NCBI GenBank assembly: GCA_002104895.1
Contig: MCFG01000050.1
Span: forward strand, 175,001-239,000
Direction: 5' to 3'
DNA length: 64,000 nucleotides
Source of the DNA: Anaeromyces robustus
Lineage: Eukaryota; Neocallimastigomycota; Neocallimastigomycetes; Neocallimastigales; Neocallimastigaceae
Within the stretch, counting starts at the first letter, position 1. The number at the start of each line of letters is the position of its first letter. The notes under the pieces are model-generated. The model did not search any database, had not been told where the DNA came from, and worked only from the letters and a program-made list of their open reading frames with translations. Position numbers and translations under genes: made by a program. Shown here in pieces: positions 26,431-47,261 of this stretch.

Positions 26431-27737
26431 GAAATAATAATTTTATAAATAATATATATGTATTTTTATTTATAAATAACATAACATAATTGTTATTTAA
26501 TTTTTATGTTATGTTCTGTAGTAAATGTCACAATCACATTTAAATTAAACATTCAATACAGTATAACATAACCATAAATAATAATAATAAAAAAAATCAA
26601 AATATATAAAACATATATATTTTATTTTGATACTTTTTTTTAAGGGGATATAATTATGTTTATAGGTTGTTTTTTTTCTTTTTAATTTGATTTAATGGTT
26701 AAAAAGAATAAAGAAGATACATTTTTTTTTTATTATATTGGTTTTGATAAAAGATTTTTTATTAGTTTATATTTAATAAAAAATCGAATATATATTTATA
26801 TATTTTGTAATTTTTTTTTAATTAATAATATAAATATAAATAATTTTTTTTTTTTATTTTTTATTTTTTATTTTCCAAAAATTTAATAATTTAATAAAAT
26901 ACACATGTAATAGAATTTTATATATAAATTTATATATAAAAAATAAATAAATAAATATAATAAATATTAATTAATAAAATATAAATAATAATAAAATGAG
27001 TATATTAATATATTAATAATTAATAGTTATTTAAAAGCCCATTTTTATAGTAATTAAAATTATATAAATTATATATTAGTTAAGTGAGGTTATTATATTA
27101 AATTTTATATTTGTGTTGATGGATTTTGTGTTAATGTATTTATATAATGATATATTAAATTTAAATTAAAAATATAATAATAATATATTGCAATATATTA
27201 TTATTAATATATAAATATAGTATTAATTTCTTTTAATTAAAAAATAAATGAAAAATTTTTTTTATATTTTTAACCTTTTATATAGTTTTTAACTAAATAA
27301 ATATTTAAATATTAATGACAAACAAACAAAAGAAAAATCACAAAAAAAAAAAAAATAAAAGATAATAATTATTATTAAAAGAATAAACTGATAATTTATT
27401 TGTTCATTTTATATTATGTATATAATATAATATAATACAATATAATATAATATATATTATATAGTAGAGTTTTTTTTTTGTAAATAATAATAAATATTAA
27501 TATATTAATTTGTAAATTAATTTACTATTTATTTATTTGATCATATTTTTATTTAATATAAAATTAAGTTTATTCTATATATTAAATATTAAGCTTATTA
27601 ATATTTTATAATTAAATAATTTTAGTCAAAAAAAAAAAAGTACCTGCTTTTTTATTCTGCTTTGTTTTTTTTTTTTTTTTTTTTTTTTACTTTTTATTTT
27701 AATATTTAATATTAAATGTTTATATTCTATATAAATA

Positions 27738-27850
27738 TATAAATATAATATAATATAATATAATATAATATAATATAATATAATAAAATATAATATAATA
27801 TAAAATAATATAATATAAAATAATATAATATAAAATAATATAAAAAATTT
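27738..27850. repeat. (TAATA)n pentanucleotide repeat
   Basis: ATATA/TAATA pentamers with occasional AAAATA variants in the gene desert. Confidence 0.85.
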
Positions 27851-29626
27851 AATTATTTATATTAGTATTTAATCTATTTTTATATAATATATTTATTAAA
27901 AAAATAAGATAATAACAATTAAATATAAAGAATATAATTATTTAAATGTAATAATAATAAATATAAAGAATAATAAATAATAATAAGAATAAATGAATAA
28001 GAATAAATGAATAAGAATAAATGAATAATAATAAATAATAAATAATAATAATAATAAATAATAAAATTATATTATATATTATTATTATATTTTATATATT
28101 TTACCAACCAACATAATAATAATAAAAATCTATTTTATAAGTTTTTAATAAATATTAAATATTAGAAATTAATAAATAATATATTAAAAAAGTCTTATAA
28201 TATTTAAATATTATACAAAAAATATAATAATGAAAAAAACCTGTTAACAATAAAAAAAAAATTTTTTTTTCTATTGTATAATTTTTTTGTTAATTTATTT
28301 TTTTAATCAAAGTTTTTATTTTTAATTTTCGTTTTTATTTATTTTAAATTTATATAAATTATCATTTATAATAGAAATAATAATAAAAGTTTTAAATAAA
28401 AGTTTTTATAATATTTTCTTTTTTATCTTTTTATTCTTAATAAATGATAAAATAAATTTAAAATAAATTTTCTTTTTATAAATATATAGAATAAACAGTA
28501 ATCTTAATAACAAAACGAAAACTAAAACTAAAACAAATTTAAATATAAAAGCAAATAATAGCAACAATAAAAATAATAAAATAAAAGAAAAAATATGAAT
28601 AAAATTTAAATTAAGAAAGTAAAAAGAAATATATTTTTTTATTCATATATCATTATATATATATATTTTTAAATAAGTTTAATACAAAAATATTATATAA
28701 TTTAATATTTATATATAAATATTAAATTATATATTTTATATTAATGTATTTTTAAAATAAAACAGAAAAGAATATTTAAAAGGTAATATTTTATTATTAT
28801 TATTATTATTATACTTTTTTTCATTAAACAAAATTTTCAAATAACTATAATTTTATAATTTAGGTATTCGTTAACATTTTTTTTATTATAATTTTATTTT
28901 ATAATTTAGGTATTCATTAAACAATACTTTTATCTTAAAACTGTTTATAAAATAAATTAAAAAAATAATTAATAAATATTTAATTAAATAATCATATTAT
29001 AATAATAATAAAATAAATAAAACAAAACAATAATAAATTAATAATAATAATAATAATAGTAAAAAAAAAAAAAACGAAATACTACAACAAAAACAAACAG
29101 AAAACTGAATTCAATATATAGAATCAACTGAAGAATATAATAATTTAAAATATAAAATAATAAATATTTTTTTATTAATTTTAATAATTTTTTAAAGTAT
29201 TATTTATGAACTGATAACAAAAATACTTTAAAAATTATTAAAAAAAAAAAAAGAAAAAAAAAGTATTTAAGAATTGTATATAATTTATTTAATATAATAA
29301 GTATATAACGATTCTATATTTTCTAATATTTAAAAGTAAGAAAAAAAAATAATTTAAAATATATATATTTAAATTTATTAATAATAATAATAATAATAAT
29401 AATAAAATTTAATTATTTTTATAAAACAGTATAATATTATATTAAATACTAATTGTAAAGAACCAAATTGCTTATAATAAGTAAGTATTTAATATTTAAG
29501 AGTAAATGTAAAATTAAAAATAAAATTAAAAATAATATAATTTTTTTTTATTTTTTTATATTATATATTCATATTTTATATTATTATTATTATTATTTTT
29601 ACAATAAATTTAGTATAAATATCAAA

Positions 29627-32600
29627 ATGTCTACAGTTAGAGAAATGAATGAAATATTGGAAGAGTGTATTTTGTAAGTATTTTTATTTTTTATTTTTAT
29701 TTATCATTATTAATATATATTTATTATATGTATTAATTTATTAATGATATATTGTTATTGATGTATATATTAAAAAATTATAAAAACTATTTTAATATAA
29801 TTGTATTAGATCCATTAATCCAACAACACTCGCTAATATTACTACATCAAAATTAAATGCATACTATCAGGATGTTCAATTAGATATGAGAAGAGTTGTT
29901 TTAGTACAAAATCTTTTTAATGATATTTATAATAACTGGACAGAATATCAAATTCGTTATCAACATCATCAAAAGCAATTAAAACAAAAGAATAAGAGAC
30001 AAAGTCAATCTAGATCAAATAGAAGAAGATCTCAAGCTGCTAAAGCAAAACGTTTAAGTAATGCTGTTAGTAATAAGGAAAATGTTAAATACAGTAATAA
30101 TGTTCCAACAAATGAAAAGGATACTAATGTTAAAAGTAATGATAATAATGAAATACCATTAGGTGTTTTATTAAAATCTAAAAAGTCATCTGAAAATATA
30201 AATAATAATAATAATGATAATAGTATTAAGGAAAATAAGGAAAGCAATGATGAATCTAAAAGAATTTCTTCTTCATCCCAAAACCAAATATATCTTCAAA
30301 AGAATAATTCATATGAATATCAACAACAACCAACTCAATCTCAACAACAAAATAATCAATCTTCAGTCATGGAACAACCAACCTCTCAAAATAATCAAAA
30401 TACCTTATCTCAACCATCTACAAATCATCCTCAAGTTAAATTAGATTTACAAAAACCACAACCACCAATACCACAACAACAGGAACCAATACAAAATGGT
30501 ATGTATTCTACAAATGAAGATATTGTTTATGATTCATATGTTGAAGAACTTAATGAAACTTCTCAATCATCTGATTCATCATCATCTGATTCCGAAGATG
30601 ATATGTTATTCAAAAAGAATATCAATAATAAATTCAATACTAATAATGGATATATTAGTAGTGATTATGAAACAGAAGATTCAGAAGATGATTATGCTAG
30701 TAATTATGAAAGTGATTATGAAAAGACTAATACAAATAAGGATAATAATTTAGCTTCATATAATAGTATAAATAATTATGGACAACAACAAGAACCATAT
30801 AATAATAATTATAATAGTATTAACAATAATATTAACAATAATATTAACAACAACAATAATAATTATTTACAACCACAAGCTCAAAATAATGAAGCTCCTA
30901 AAAAGGAATTACGTAGACAAAGATCATATAGTGAAGGTCAATTAGATTTAGTTGGTATTAATGAGAGTCCTGCAACAAAAGAAGCAAAATATGTTAGAAA
31001 AACTTCTGTACCAACTCTTACTATTAATACAACTTTTGATGATCAAGATTCTAATGAAAATGAAAATGATAGTAAAAATGATGGTAATTCTTCATTTGTT
31101 TTCAGATCATTTTCTATTCCTCCATCAACAGATAACACAAGTAATGACTCTACATTATTAAATACATCAATACAATCACAAAATAGTAACATTAATAATA
31201 ATAATGCTAAAAACAATAGTCAATCTAATAGTTTATTCATACCTCCATTTGAATTAACAGAAAATAATACTTTAATTTCACCAATTAAGTTCTCTTGGAT
31301 GACTAATGATAGCGAAGAAGAAGATTCAAGTCCAGAAAAGAATGGAAAGTACTTTAGTGAATTTACATTCCCATCATCTTATGATTCAAGTAATATTAAT
31401 AATGGTGCAAACATTCCACCACCAACTAGAAATATTTCACTTAATCATAATCATCCAATTGTTCAAAATAACAATAATTATAATAATAATGTTAACAACA
31501 GTAATTATAATAACATTAATAACAATAATTATATTAACATTAACAATAATAATATTAATGTTAATAATAATAACATTAATAATAACAACAACATTAATAT
31601 CAATGTTAATAATGTTAATAATGTTAATAATGTTAATAACATTAATAATCAACAAACTTCTACCCTTGATAATTATGTTAATAGATATCCATATTATGAT
31701 GATGAAGAAGAAGATAACTTCTTTAATAAAAGTAATTATTTATATAAACCACAAATTCATTTGGAAAAACAACAAATTGGTCAATTGGAACAATTACAAT
31801 CTCAAATTCAACCTGAATATAAAGAAAAAATCCAACAATTACAACAACAACAAGAAAAACTTGTTATATCTACAAATAATGAACTTTTATCTACTCCAAA
31901 GACTACTAATACACAAAAGAAATCACCAAAGGTTCCAAAGATTATTATTCCAAAGGCTAAACCAGAAACAAAGCTTTTGAATGATTATGCTGATGTTATG
32001 GATATTGTTTCTTTAATTCCAACTATTTTAGGTGAAAATATTGATATTCCACCAGATCAATCTCCAATTCGTCAACACTTTGTAGCTCCATCTCCAACAT
32101 CAAAATCAGTTCCAATTACTCCATTATCCGAACAAATTAATGTTACTTCTAAACGTCATAATGAATACATTAAGAAAAAGGAAGTTAATTCATTAAAGAG
32201 ACGTTCATCTTTAAAATATGAAAGTTATCATGCCTATGATGATTCTACAGGAACTGATGGTTCCCCAGCTATTGTTTATTCTAACCCAGATACAAGTTGT
32301 AGTTTTAAAAGAAATAGTAGTGGTGGTAATAGTAGTAGATTATCTATTAATACTGATATTCAACCACCAAAACAAATTACTAAGGCTAAATCTCCATTAG
32401 GTCTTAATGCTCCAATGTTACCACCAATGATGATTGATTCTACTACAGCTGCTATGCTTGAAACTCATGGAAATTCACTTCTTTTACAACAAGATCCATC
32501 TATGTCATCCACAAATCAAGCTAATAATAATTTAATGAGCATGAGTTTTACAGAAGGTGTAACGAATAATATGAATCTTAATGGAGTTGGAGTTGGAGTT

Positions 32601-33398
32601 GGAGTTTCAGGAGGACCTGTAGTTGGTGTAGGATCACCAGAATTACCAAATGGAAAAATAGCTAATCCATTACCAAGAAAAGCTTATAGACGTCGTACTT
32701 TAATGAATGAAAATCAAGAACCAAATGGTATTGATTCTAAGGAAAAGGAAAGACGTCATAGATCTAGAAGACATTCTCATCATCATAAAAGTATGCATAC
32801 TAAGGATATGACTCCTGAAGAATTAGAAAAACTTGCAGAGGAACGTCGTGAAAGAAGACATTCAAGACGTCCAGATGAAACAGAAAGTGAACGTCGTGAA
32901 AGACATGAACGTAGAAAATCACGTCGTCCATTAACTATTATAGATGAAAATGGTGTAGAAAAGGTAGTTCATAGACATCGTCGTCATCATCATCGTTCAA
33001 GTCGTTATGTTGCTGAAGATGGTACATTATTACCTGAAAAACCAAGATCTTCATCAAGTCATAGACATTCTCGTCATAGACAATCCGTTGCTGTAGGTGA
33101 ACAACAACAACATTCACATCATTCTCATTCTCATGATTATCTTAAATCAAAACATCAATCTTTAGCACCAAATCAAGCTAATCCATCAAATGTTGGATCT
33201 ACCTCATTTAATCTTGGTACAAGATCATTAAATGATATTCAAATTCAAAATAAACCAGATAATAATAATGTACAAAATCCTAATAATACAAATATTAATA
33301 ATAATACTAATCTTATTAATACAAATTCAACGAATTTACCAACTCAAGAAATTAATGATTTCTTTGATAATATATTTAAGCTTAATTGGTCTTTATAA
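29627..33398 (+). CDS. Large disordered Asn/Gln/Ser-rich protein with Arg/His-rich C-terminal region
   Basis: Two exons, 29627-29673 and 29810-33398 (phase 2, acceptor TTGTATTAG), give 1211 residues. The first 70 residues look folded and conserved (MSTVREMNEILEECIL, then TTSKLNAYYQDVQLDMRR and LFNDIYNNWTEY), consistent with a short helical or coiled-coil module. The bulk is low complexity with Asn, Gln and Ser-Asp runs. Short proline- and serine-containing segments recur (PSPTSKSVPITP, IIIPKAKP). Residues about 970-1110 form a block of Arg/His-rich repeats around MTPEELEKLAEERRERRHS, with RRH and RHRRHHH clusters, likely nucleic-acid- or metal-binding or a phosphorylation target. There is no membrane segment. 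I do not recognise the family. A regulatory or scaffold protein is plausible, but no function is assigned. Confidence 0.85.
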
Positions 33399-34741
<1,343 letters not shown>

Positions 34742-35260
34742 TTAAGTAGATATGTATTCAACATATGATTCAGGAATTAAACCAATATTTCCGTTCTTTT
34801 CATTTTTAACCTAAAAATATATATATTGAATATTAAAAATATATATATATATATATATTGAATATTATAATAATTAGTTTAATTTTTTTTTTTTTTTAAA
34901 GTTATACTATAATACTAATAATTATAAAAATTTAATAATTTATTAACCTTAATCCATCCTGGTTCAGAATTTTCAATAAATGTAACTATATCATCTTGTG
35001 TAACTGTTAGTTCTTCATCCATTTGACCTGTATAGTCATAAATAACTTTAGCTTTTTTTATATTATTTAAGAAGGATGTACGATAATTTGTAGTTGTAGT
35101 ATAATTAGATGTTGCATTATTAGTATTATTCACTGGTTCTAAATAGTTTGCAGGTACTAAACCTGTTCCTGATGAACAAGATACCTAATATATTGTTTAA
35201 TTTAATTTAATTTAATTTTTTTTTAAGTCATGTTATGTAGTATTTCAATATATATTATCA

Positions 35261-35335
<75 letters not shown>

Positions 35336-35854
35336 ATATATATATATATAAATAGATATATAATACAATATTAATACACAAAATACCTTAATCCAGCCAT
35401 CACCTTTATCTTCATTATTTAATTCAATTTATTAATTTTTTTTATTTTTAAATTTTAAAGTTAAGAATAAATATACAAAAAAAAAAAAAAAAATAATTAT
35501 TATCAATAACAACAAACAACAAAATATGAATTATAATTAATATATATAATAATTATATATATACAAATATAAATATGAAGTTTACCATTCTCTATAACTG
35601 TTACTTCTTCTCCTGCATGAAGATCGACTTCATCATCAATTTGTTTTGTGTAGTCATAAGCTGCTACCATAACTGGTAAGTTAATATTAAGGTCACTTGA
35701 ACTTGAGAATGGATTGGCATCAGCTATTAATAGTTATTAATTTGTAATTTTTTATATATTAAATAATAATAATAATTAATAATAATTAATAATAATTAAT
35801 AATTATACTATATTCTTATATTTATATATTTCTGTTCTTTAATAATAAAAATAA

Positions 35855-35890
<36 letters not shown>

Positions 35891-38812
35891 TTATATTTTA
35901 TAAAAATTCTTTTAAATTATAGTATTAATATATAAATAGATTTTTACAGTCATCATCATCATCGTCAAATGGATTTTTGCCACTTTTCATAGGAGATCTA
36001 GGTGATTGCATCACTAACGTTATAAATGAATATGAATGAAATAATAATTAATAACATATATTTATAAATAACAATAAAACAATAACAATAAAAAAAAAAA
36101 AAAAAAAAAACATAAACATAAATATAATAATAATAAATAATAATAAATAATAATAAATAATAATAAATAATAATAAATAATAATAAATAATAATAAATAA
36201 TAATAATAAATAATAAATAATAATAAATAATAATAAATAATAATAAATAATAATAAATAATTAATAATAATATATTTTTATATAATAATATATAATATAT
36301 ACTTGAACTTGATGTAGGTAAATTGCTTGTCGTTATTGAAGATGCAATATATGTTGAACCTAAAATAATACAAATTAGAAATAAGAGTAATAAAAATAAG
36401 TTTTTAAATATATTATTTATTAATATATTATAATCATAAAATTTTAAAAATAGATTACTTCTTTCAGAACTTGGGTTAGATACTGAAGTTGAATTACTTC
36501 TTTTACTTTTTGGTAATTTTTGTTTTGTACAATTTGGTGGAACATTTAATTCACATTTTATGTGACATACATAATTACATTCTTTACATGATAAACCTTT
36601 TCTCCATAAAGATTCATTACAGAAGGAACATACAGTTTGTTTTATAAAGTTTTTACTTTTGAAATTATGTGGAACAACTAACATTTCATCACTTCCAATA
36701 GCTTCTGTAATTGCATTAATTTGTACTTCACATTTTAATTCTTCTAATTGTAAAACAGCAATTTCTTTTTTGGTATCAATAATTTTTTGATAAATTTCAT
36801 CTGGATCACCAAAGGATGGTGTTGCTTTATAAGATTGATAAACATTATTTAAACCGTCTAATTCTTTATTTTTAGCTACAATATCGTCTTTAACAGTACT
36901 TAAATTTTGTTGTAATTTTAATGAAGTATTTCTAAGGAAAGTTACTGCATTATTGTCATTTTTATATATATTATCTTGTGTTTCCCATAAAGGAATAGGA
37001 GCAAATGTTTTAACTTCGGGTTGTTTCCATTCTTTTTTATTATATTGAATATATAAAGCAATATCACTTGGGATATTTATTTGATTATTACTTTCTACAA
37101 CTTCATCATTACATGATTCAATAGTTTGACATAAATCATTTTCATTTTCTAAATATTCATTACATATACTTTTATAATATTCTACAATAGATTCATGCAA
37201 TGCTTGCATATTCTATGAAAAATAAAAAATGTTTTTTTTTTTTTTATAATTGATTTAATTATAATAAATATATAAGATATATAAATATATTTGTTATAAT
37301 ATAAAAATATTTAAGATATTCCATTATTTATCTTTTTTTAATATTGTTATATACACTTTTTTTTTGTAATATATGAAATAATAATAGTAAAAAAAAAAAA
37401 AAAAAAAACATACATCAAGAATATTTTTGTTTTCAACATTAGTAAGTTTTTCATTATATGCGTTTGAAACTTTAATAGATAATACATAAATATTCTTTTA
37501 TAAATAATATTTATAATATAAATATAAGTATAAACAAAAATTATAATTAATTAATTAATTATATTTAGTAATAAATATTATTGTTAAAAGGAAAAATTAC
37601 CTTTTTATTATTCATATCAATGATACTTTGATCTAACAATTTTTTGGACTTGATTATATTATTTATTTAATTATTACATATATATATAGGTTTTTTATTT
37701 TAATTAATAATGATAAAATAACAATAATATATATTTCATTAATATAATAATAATAATGTTTATCATTATGTTTTACTTTCTCATTCTTATCATCATTTGA
37801 ACCAACTTCATTCTTTTCTATCTTTTTTTTTATAGTATCAGTGTTATTACATGCTTCACGGAATCTAACTTCATTCTTTTTTTTTTTTTTTTTTTTTTTA
37901 TAAATATTACATTAATATATTGATATTAATATTTATATGTTATTAATAGAAAAAATATCATTAGATATATTTATATATATATATATTAATTTTCATATCA
38001 TTCTTTATGTCTTAATATAATAATATATTATAATTAATTACCTTATCAGTTTCTGAAGATACATTGGAAACTTCAGAGTTAATTCTTGTTGAATAATCCA
38101 TATGCTTAAATTTAAAATTAAAAATATAGTGGTATATATAAAAAGAATAATTAATATTTATTAAAAGATTATTTTTTACGCTCTAGTTTTTTTTTTTTAT
38201 TAAAACAATATTTAATTTTTGATTTTTTTAATTAATTGTAAATATTATTTTCATACTCTTTTTCTTATTTCTTCCTTTTTATCTACAGATGATTTAATAT
38301 TTTTTGTTAAAGTATTTAATTTTTCAACATAATTATTTCTGTCTTTTAAACTTTCATCAAATTTTTTCAAAAATTTATCATAAACATTTTGATAAGTTGA
38401 ACTTTTAAATGTTTAATTTTTTGTATTGGAGAGTGTATTTTGAATTTATTAAAAATGATTTTGTTTAAAAATATATATATTTAAAATTCTCATTAATTTC
38501 TTATATGATTATATGATTAAATATATAATTAATATTTTAATAATTTTTTAAGCTGAATATAATTATTTTGCTTTAATTAGTACCTATTTGGAATTACAGT
38601 ATCACCATTTGGTAATTTTACACTACCAACACTTAATGTTAAACCTCTTTTTTCTGATTTTTGTGAATACTTTTTTTGTAAATTTTCTAGTTTATGGATA
38701 TAATCCTTTTCTATCATCATTCTTTCTTTAACCATATCACTAAAATAATATTTATTGTAGATATAATATATAAATATTAATAATTTTTACTTATTATATA
38801 TATATATATATA

Positions 38813-38843
<31 letters not shown>

Positions 38844-39058
38844 TAATAAAAGAATATATATATTAATACCGAAAATCTTGTATAAAAGCAAGGTCTATTA
38901 TTATTTATTACAAAATTTAAATAAAATATTTAATTCTAATAATTTCTTTCTTTAATAATTATATTCTTTAATTTTATAAAACAACTTTATGTTATATTAC
39001 CATTTAATAGATAATTATTGACCGCTTGTATATCTTGAAGTTCATTTCCAAAACTCAT
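34742..39058 (-). CDS. BZZ1: Bzz1-like F-BAR, C1 and double-SH3 protein, 15 exons
   Basis: Exons: 39058-39001, 38894-38870, 38739-38584, 38401-38257, 38104-38042, 37875-37777, 37648-37601, 37494-37414, 37212-36459, 36359-36303, 36013-35948, 35723-35586, 35409-35387, 35184-34948 and 34810-34742. All junctions are GT...AG and in frame, giving 672 residues (yeast Bzz1 is about 630). The N-terminus MSFGNELQDIQ and IEKDYIHKLENLQKKYS are typical of the FCH/F-BAR domain, which spans roughly residues 1-330. A C1 zinc domain follows at about 407-453 (H and six Cys, within VCSFCNESLWRKGLSCKEC). Two SH3 domains lie at about 535-590 (ALYDY-like AAYDYTKQ to GLVPANYLEPV) and 615-672 (VIYDYTGQ to GLIPESYVEYI). 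Bzz1 curves membrane and activates WASP/Las17-driven actin at endocytic sites. The C1-to-SH3 linker is Ser/Asp-rich and contains NPF. Confidence 0.95.
35264..35336. repeat. (AAAT)n repeat in a Bzz1 intron
   Basis: About 70 bp of AAAT repeat in the intron between exons 13 and 14, followed by a short AT run. Confidence 0.9.
36125..36265. repeat. 10-bp tandem repeat (AATAATAATA)n in a Bzz1 intron
   Basis: About 14 copies of an ATAATAATAA-type decamer in the intron between exons 10 and 11. It produces an alternating Ile/Tyr/Leu frame that would wrongly extend exon 9 if the intron were ignored. Confidence 0.85.
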
Positions 39059-40026
39059 TTTATATCATATATTTTTTCCTCTTAATAATATCCTAATGCA
39101 AATTATTATTTTATATTTGATAAATCAATGTCAATTTTCTTTTTTTTACTTTTTCTTTTTCTTTTTCCTTTTTATTATTTTGCTTTTTTTTTATTTTTAT
39201 TTTAATTTTTTTTATTTTATTTTATTTTTTTATTTTATTTTATTTTATTTTATTTTATTTTATTTTATTTTATTTTATTTTATTTTATTTTATTTTATTT
39301 TATTTTATTTTATTTTATTTTATTTTATTTTATTTTATTTTATTTTATTTTATTTTATTTTATTTTATTTTATTTTATTTTATTTTAAATTTAGTTTTAA
39401 TTAATTTTTTTTGTATAAAAATTTTTTTTAATTATAATAAAATTATATTCTATTATTTGTTTATCTATTAAAGTTGGTTATATTCAATTTGATTGTATCA
39501 TTTATGATATATTTATGGTGAAGGTTGCTTTTATTTTTATTTTTTCTAATTTTTTTTTTTTATTTTTTAGAGTTTCGGACTTTTAAACTACTTTTAGTAG
39601 CAAACATTTATGTAACTATACCTTATAATTTTGGTATTATTTATATTTTTATTATTTTTTTATTATAAAATAAAAATTTTAAAGTTCATTGTATAATTTT
39701 TTTTGAAGATTAATATGAAAAAAGATTATTCAATATAATTTAATATTAATAATATTTAAAATTATCGAGTTTAAAATTAAATAAGAAATAGTTAATATAT
39801 TACATAAAAATAATATAAAAAAAATAAAAACAAAATATTAAGAACAATTATATATATATTATAAAAATAATTATAATATACATAAAATTATTTTTATTAT
39901 ATATTTTATAGTATTTATATACAAATTTGATCGTTTTTAAAGATTTCAATTATATTATATAAAAATTCTATAGAATTATACTATAATAATATTAAAAGGT
40001 TATTATAGAAATATTTTTATTTCGTC
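39059..40026. other. Bidirectional promoter region with (TTTTA)n array
   Basis: This lies between the divergent starts of Bzz1 (minus) and the EFCAB5-like gene (plus). It holds a near-perfect TTTTA array of about 170 bp. No other gene is seen. Confidence 0.55.
39216..39386. repeat. (TTTTA)n pentanucleotide repeat, about 34 copies
   Basis: Essentially pure TTTTA units about 160 bp upstream of the Bzz1 start. Confidence 0.97.
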
Positions 40027-46297
<6,271 letters not shown>

Positions 46298-47261
46298 ATT
46301 TAAATTAAAGTTCTTTGTTTTACTATTTAATAATAACTATTTTTACTTAATTTTTATACAATATTGTAAATTCTAAAAAATTATTCAATAGATAATTTGA
46401 TATATTTAAGTATTTTTATTAATCATACATATTTTATGTATTATACATATAATTTTTAATAATACAATACTATTAACATCCAATTTGTTTCATTCAAATA
46501 ATTAAAAGTAAATATTTTTTATATCCTTTATCTGATTTTTCATTAATTTTTACATTTATCAATAATTTATAATAGAATATTTTGTGTAATTATTTAATAA
46601 AATTTTATTATTACATTTAATATTATTATTTTAATTAATAATATATATTATAAAAATTTTTAAAACAGAAAAAATTTTTAAAAAATATATATATTAATTA
46701 ATTAATCCATGACTATATATTTATTCCTTTTTCCCATATGTTATGAAAATACTCATTAAAAATTAAATTTTTATATATTAAATAAATAAATTAATTATAA
46801 TTAAAATAAAACAAAATATATATAATTATTTAAATTAATTTACAAATTAACATTATTAGTAATAATAAACTAATAATAATTAATAACAAAATAATTATTT
46901 TTTTTTGGTTATTTTAAAATTAAAAACGTTAAAGAAAAAAAACAAAAAAAAAAAAAAAAAAAAACTTCTTATCTTTATTTTTTCTGAAATTTTTAGCAAT
47001 AATAATTTAAAAATCATTAATTTCAAATAATATAAAATAATATTAATATGAAATTTAAATTTTAAATAAAAATAACAAAATAATAATAATTTAATAATAT
47101 ACTGGATAATTAATAATAAAGTATAAATTCTAAATCAAAAATCAATTTTTTTAAAAAAAAATTAAAAATAAGAAATAAAGAATTAATGAAAGAGTAAAAA
47201 CAATAAATAATTGAATAAAGAATATATAATTACAATATTATAATTATATTATTTTTGAAAG
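46298..47261. other. AT-rich spacer, no gene seen
   Basis: Tandem-oriented intergenic region between the EFCAB5-like gene and VPS39. It contains short poly(A) tracts and no other recognisable element. Confidence 0.5.

Noticed and set aside
35998-36458. Extension of Bzz1 exon 9 into Tyr/Leu/Ile-rich sequence
   Set aside because: The donor at 36458 and downstream exons encoding both SH3 domains show this is intron.
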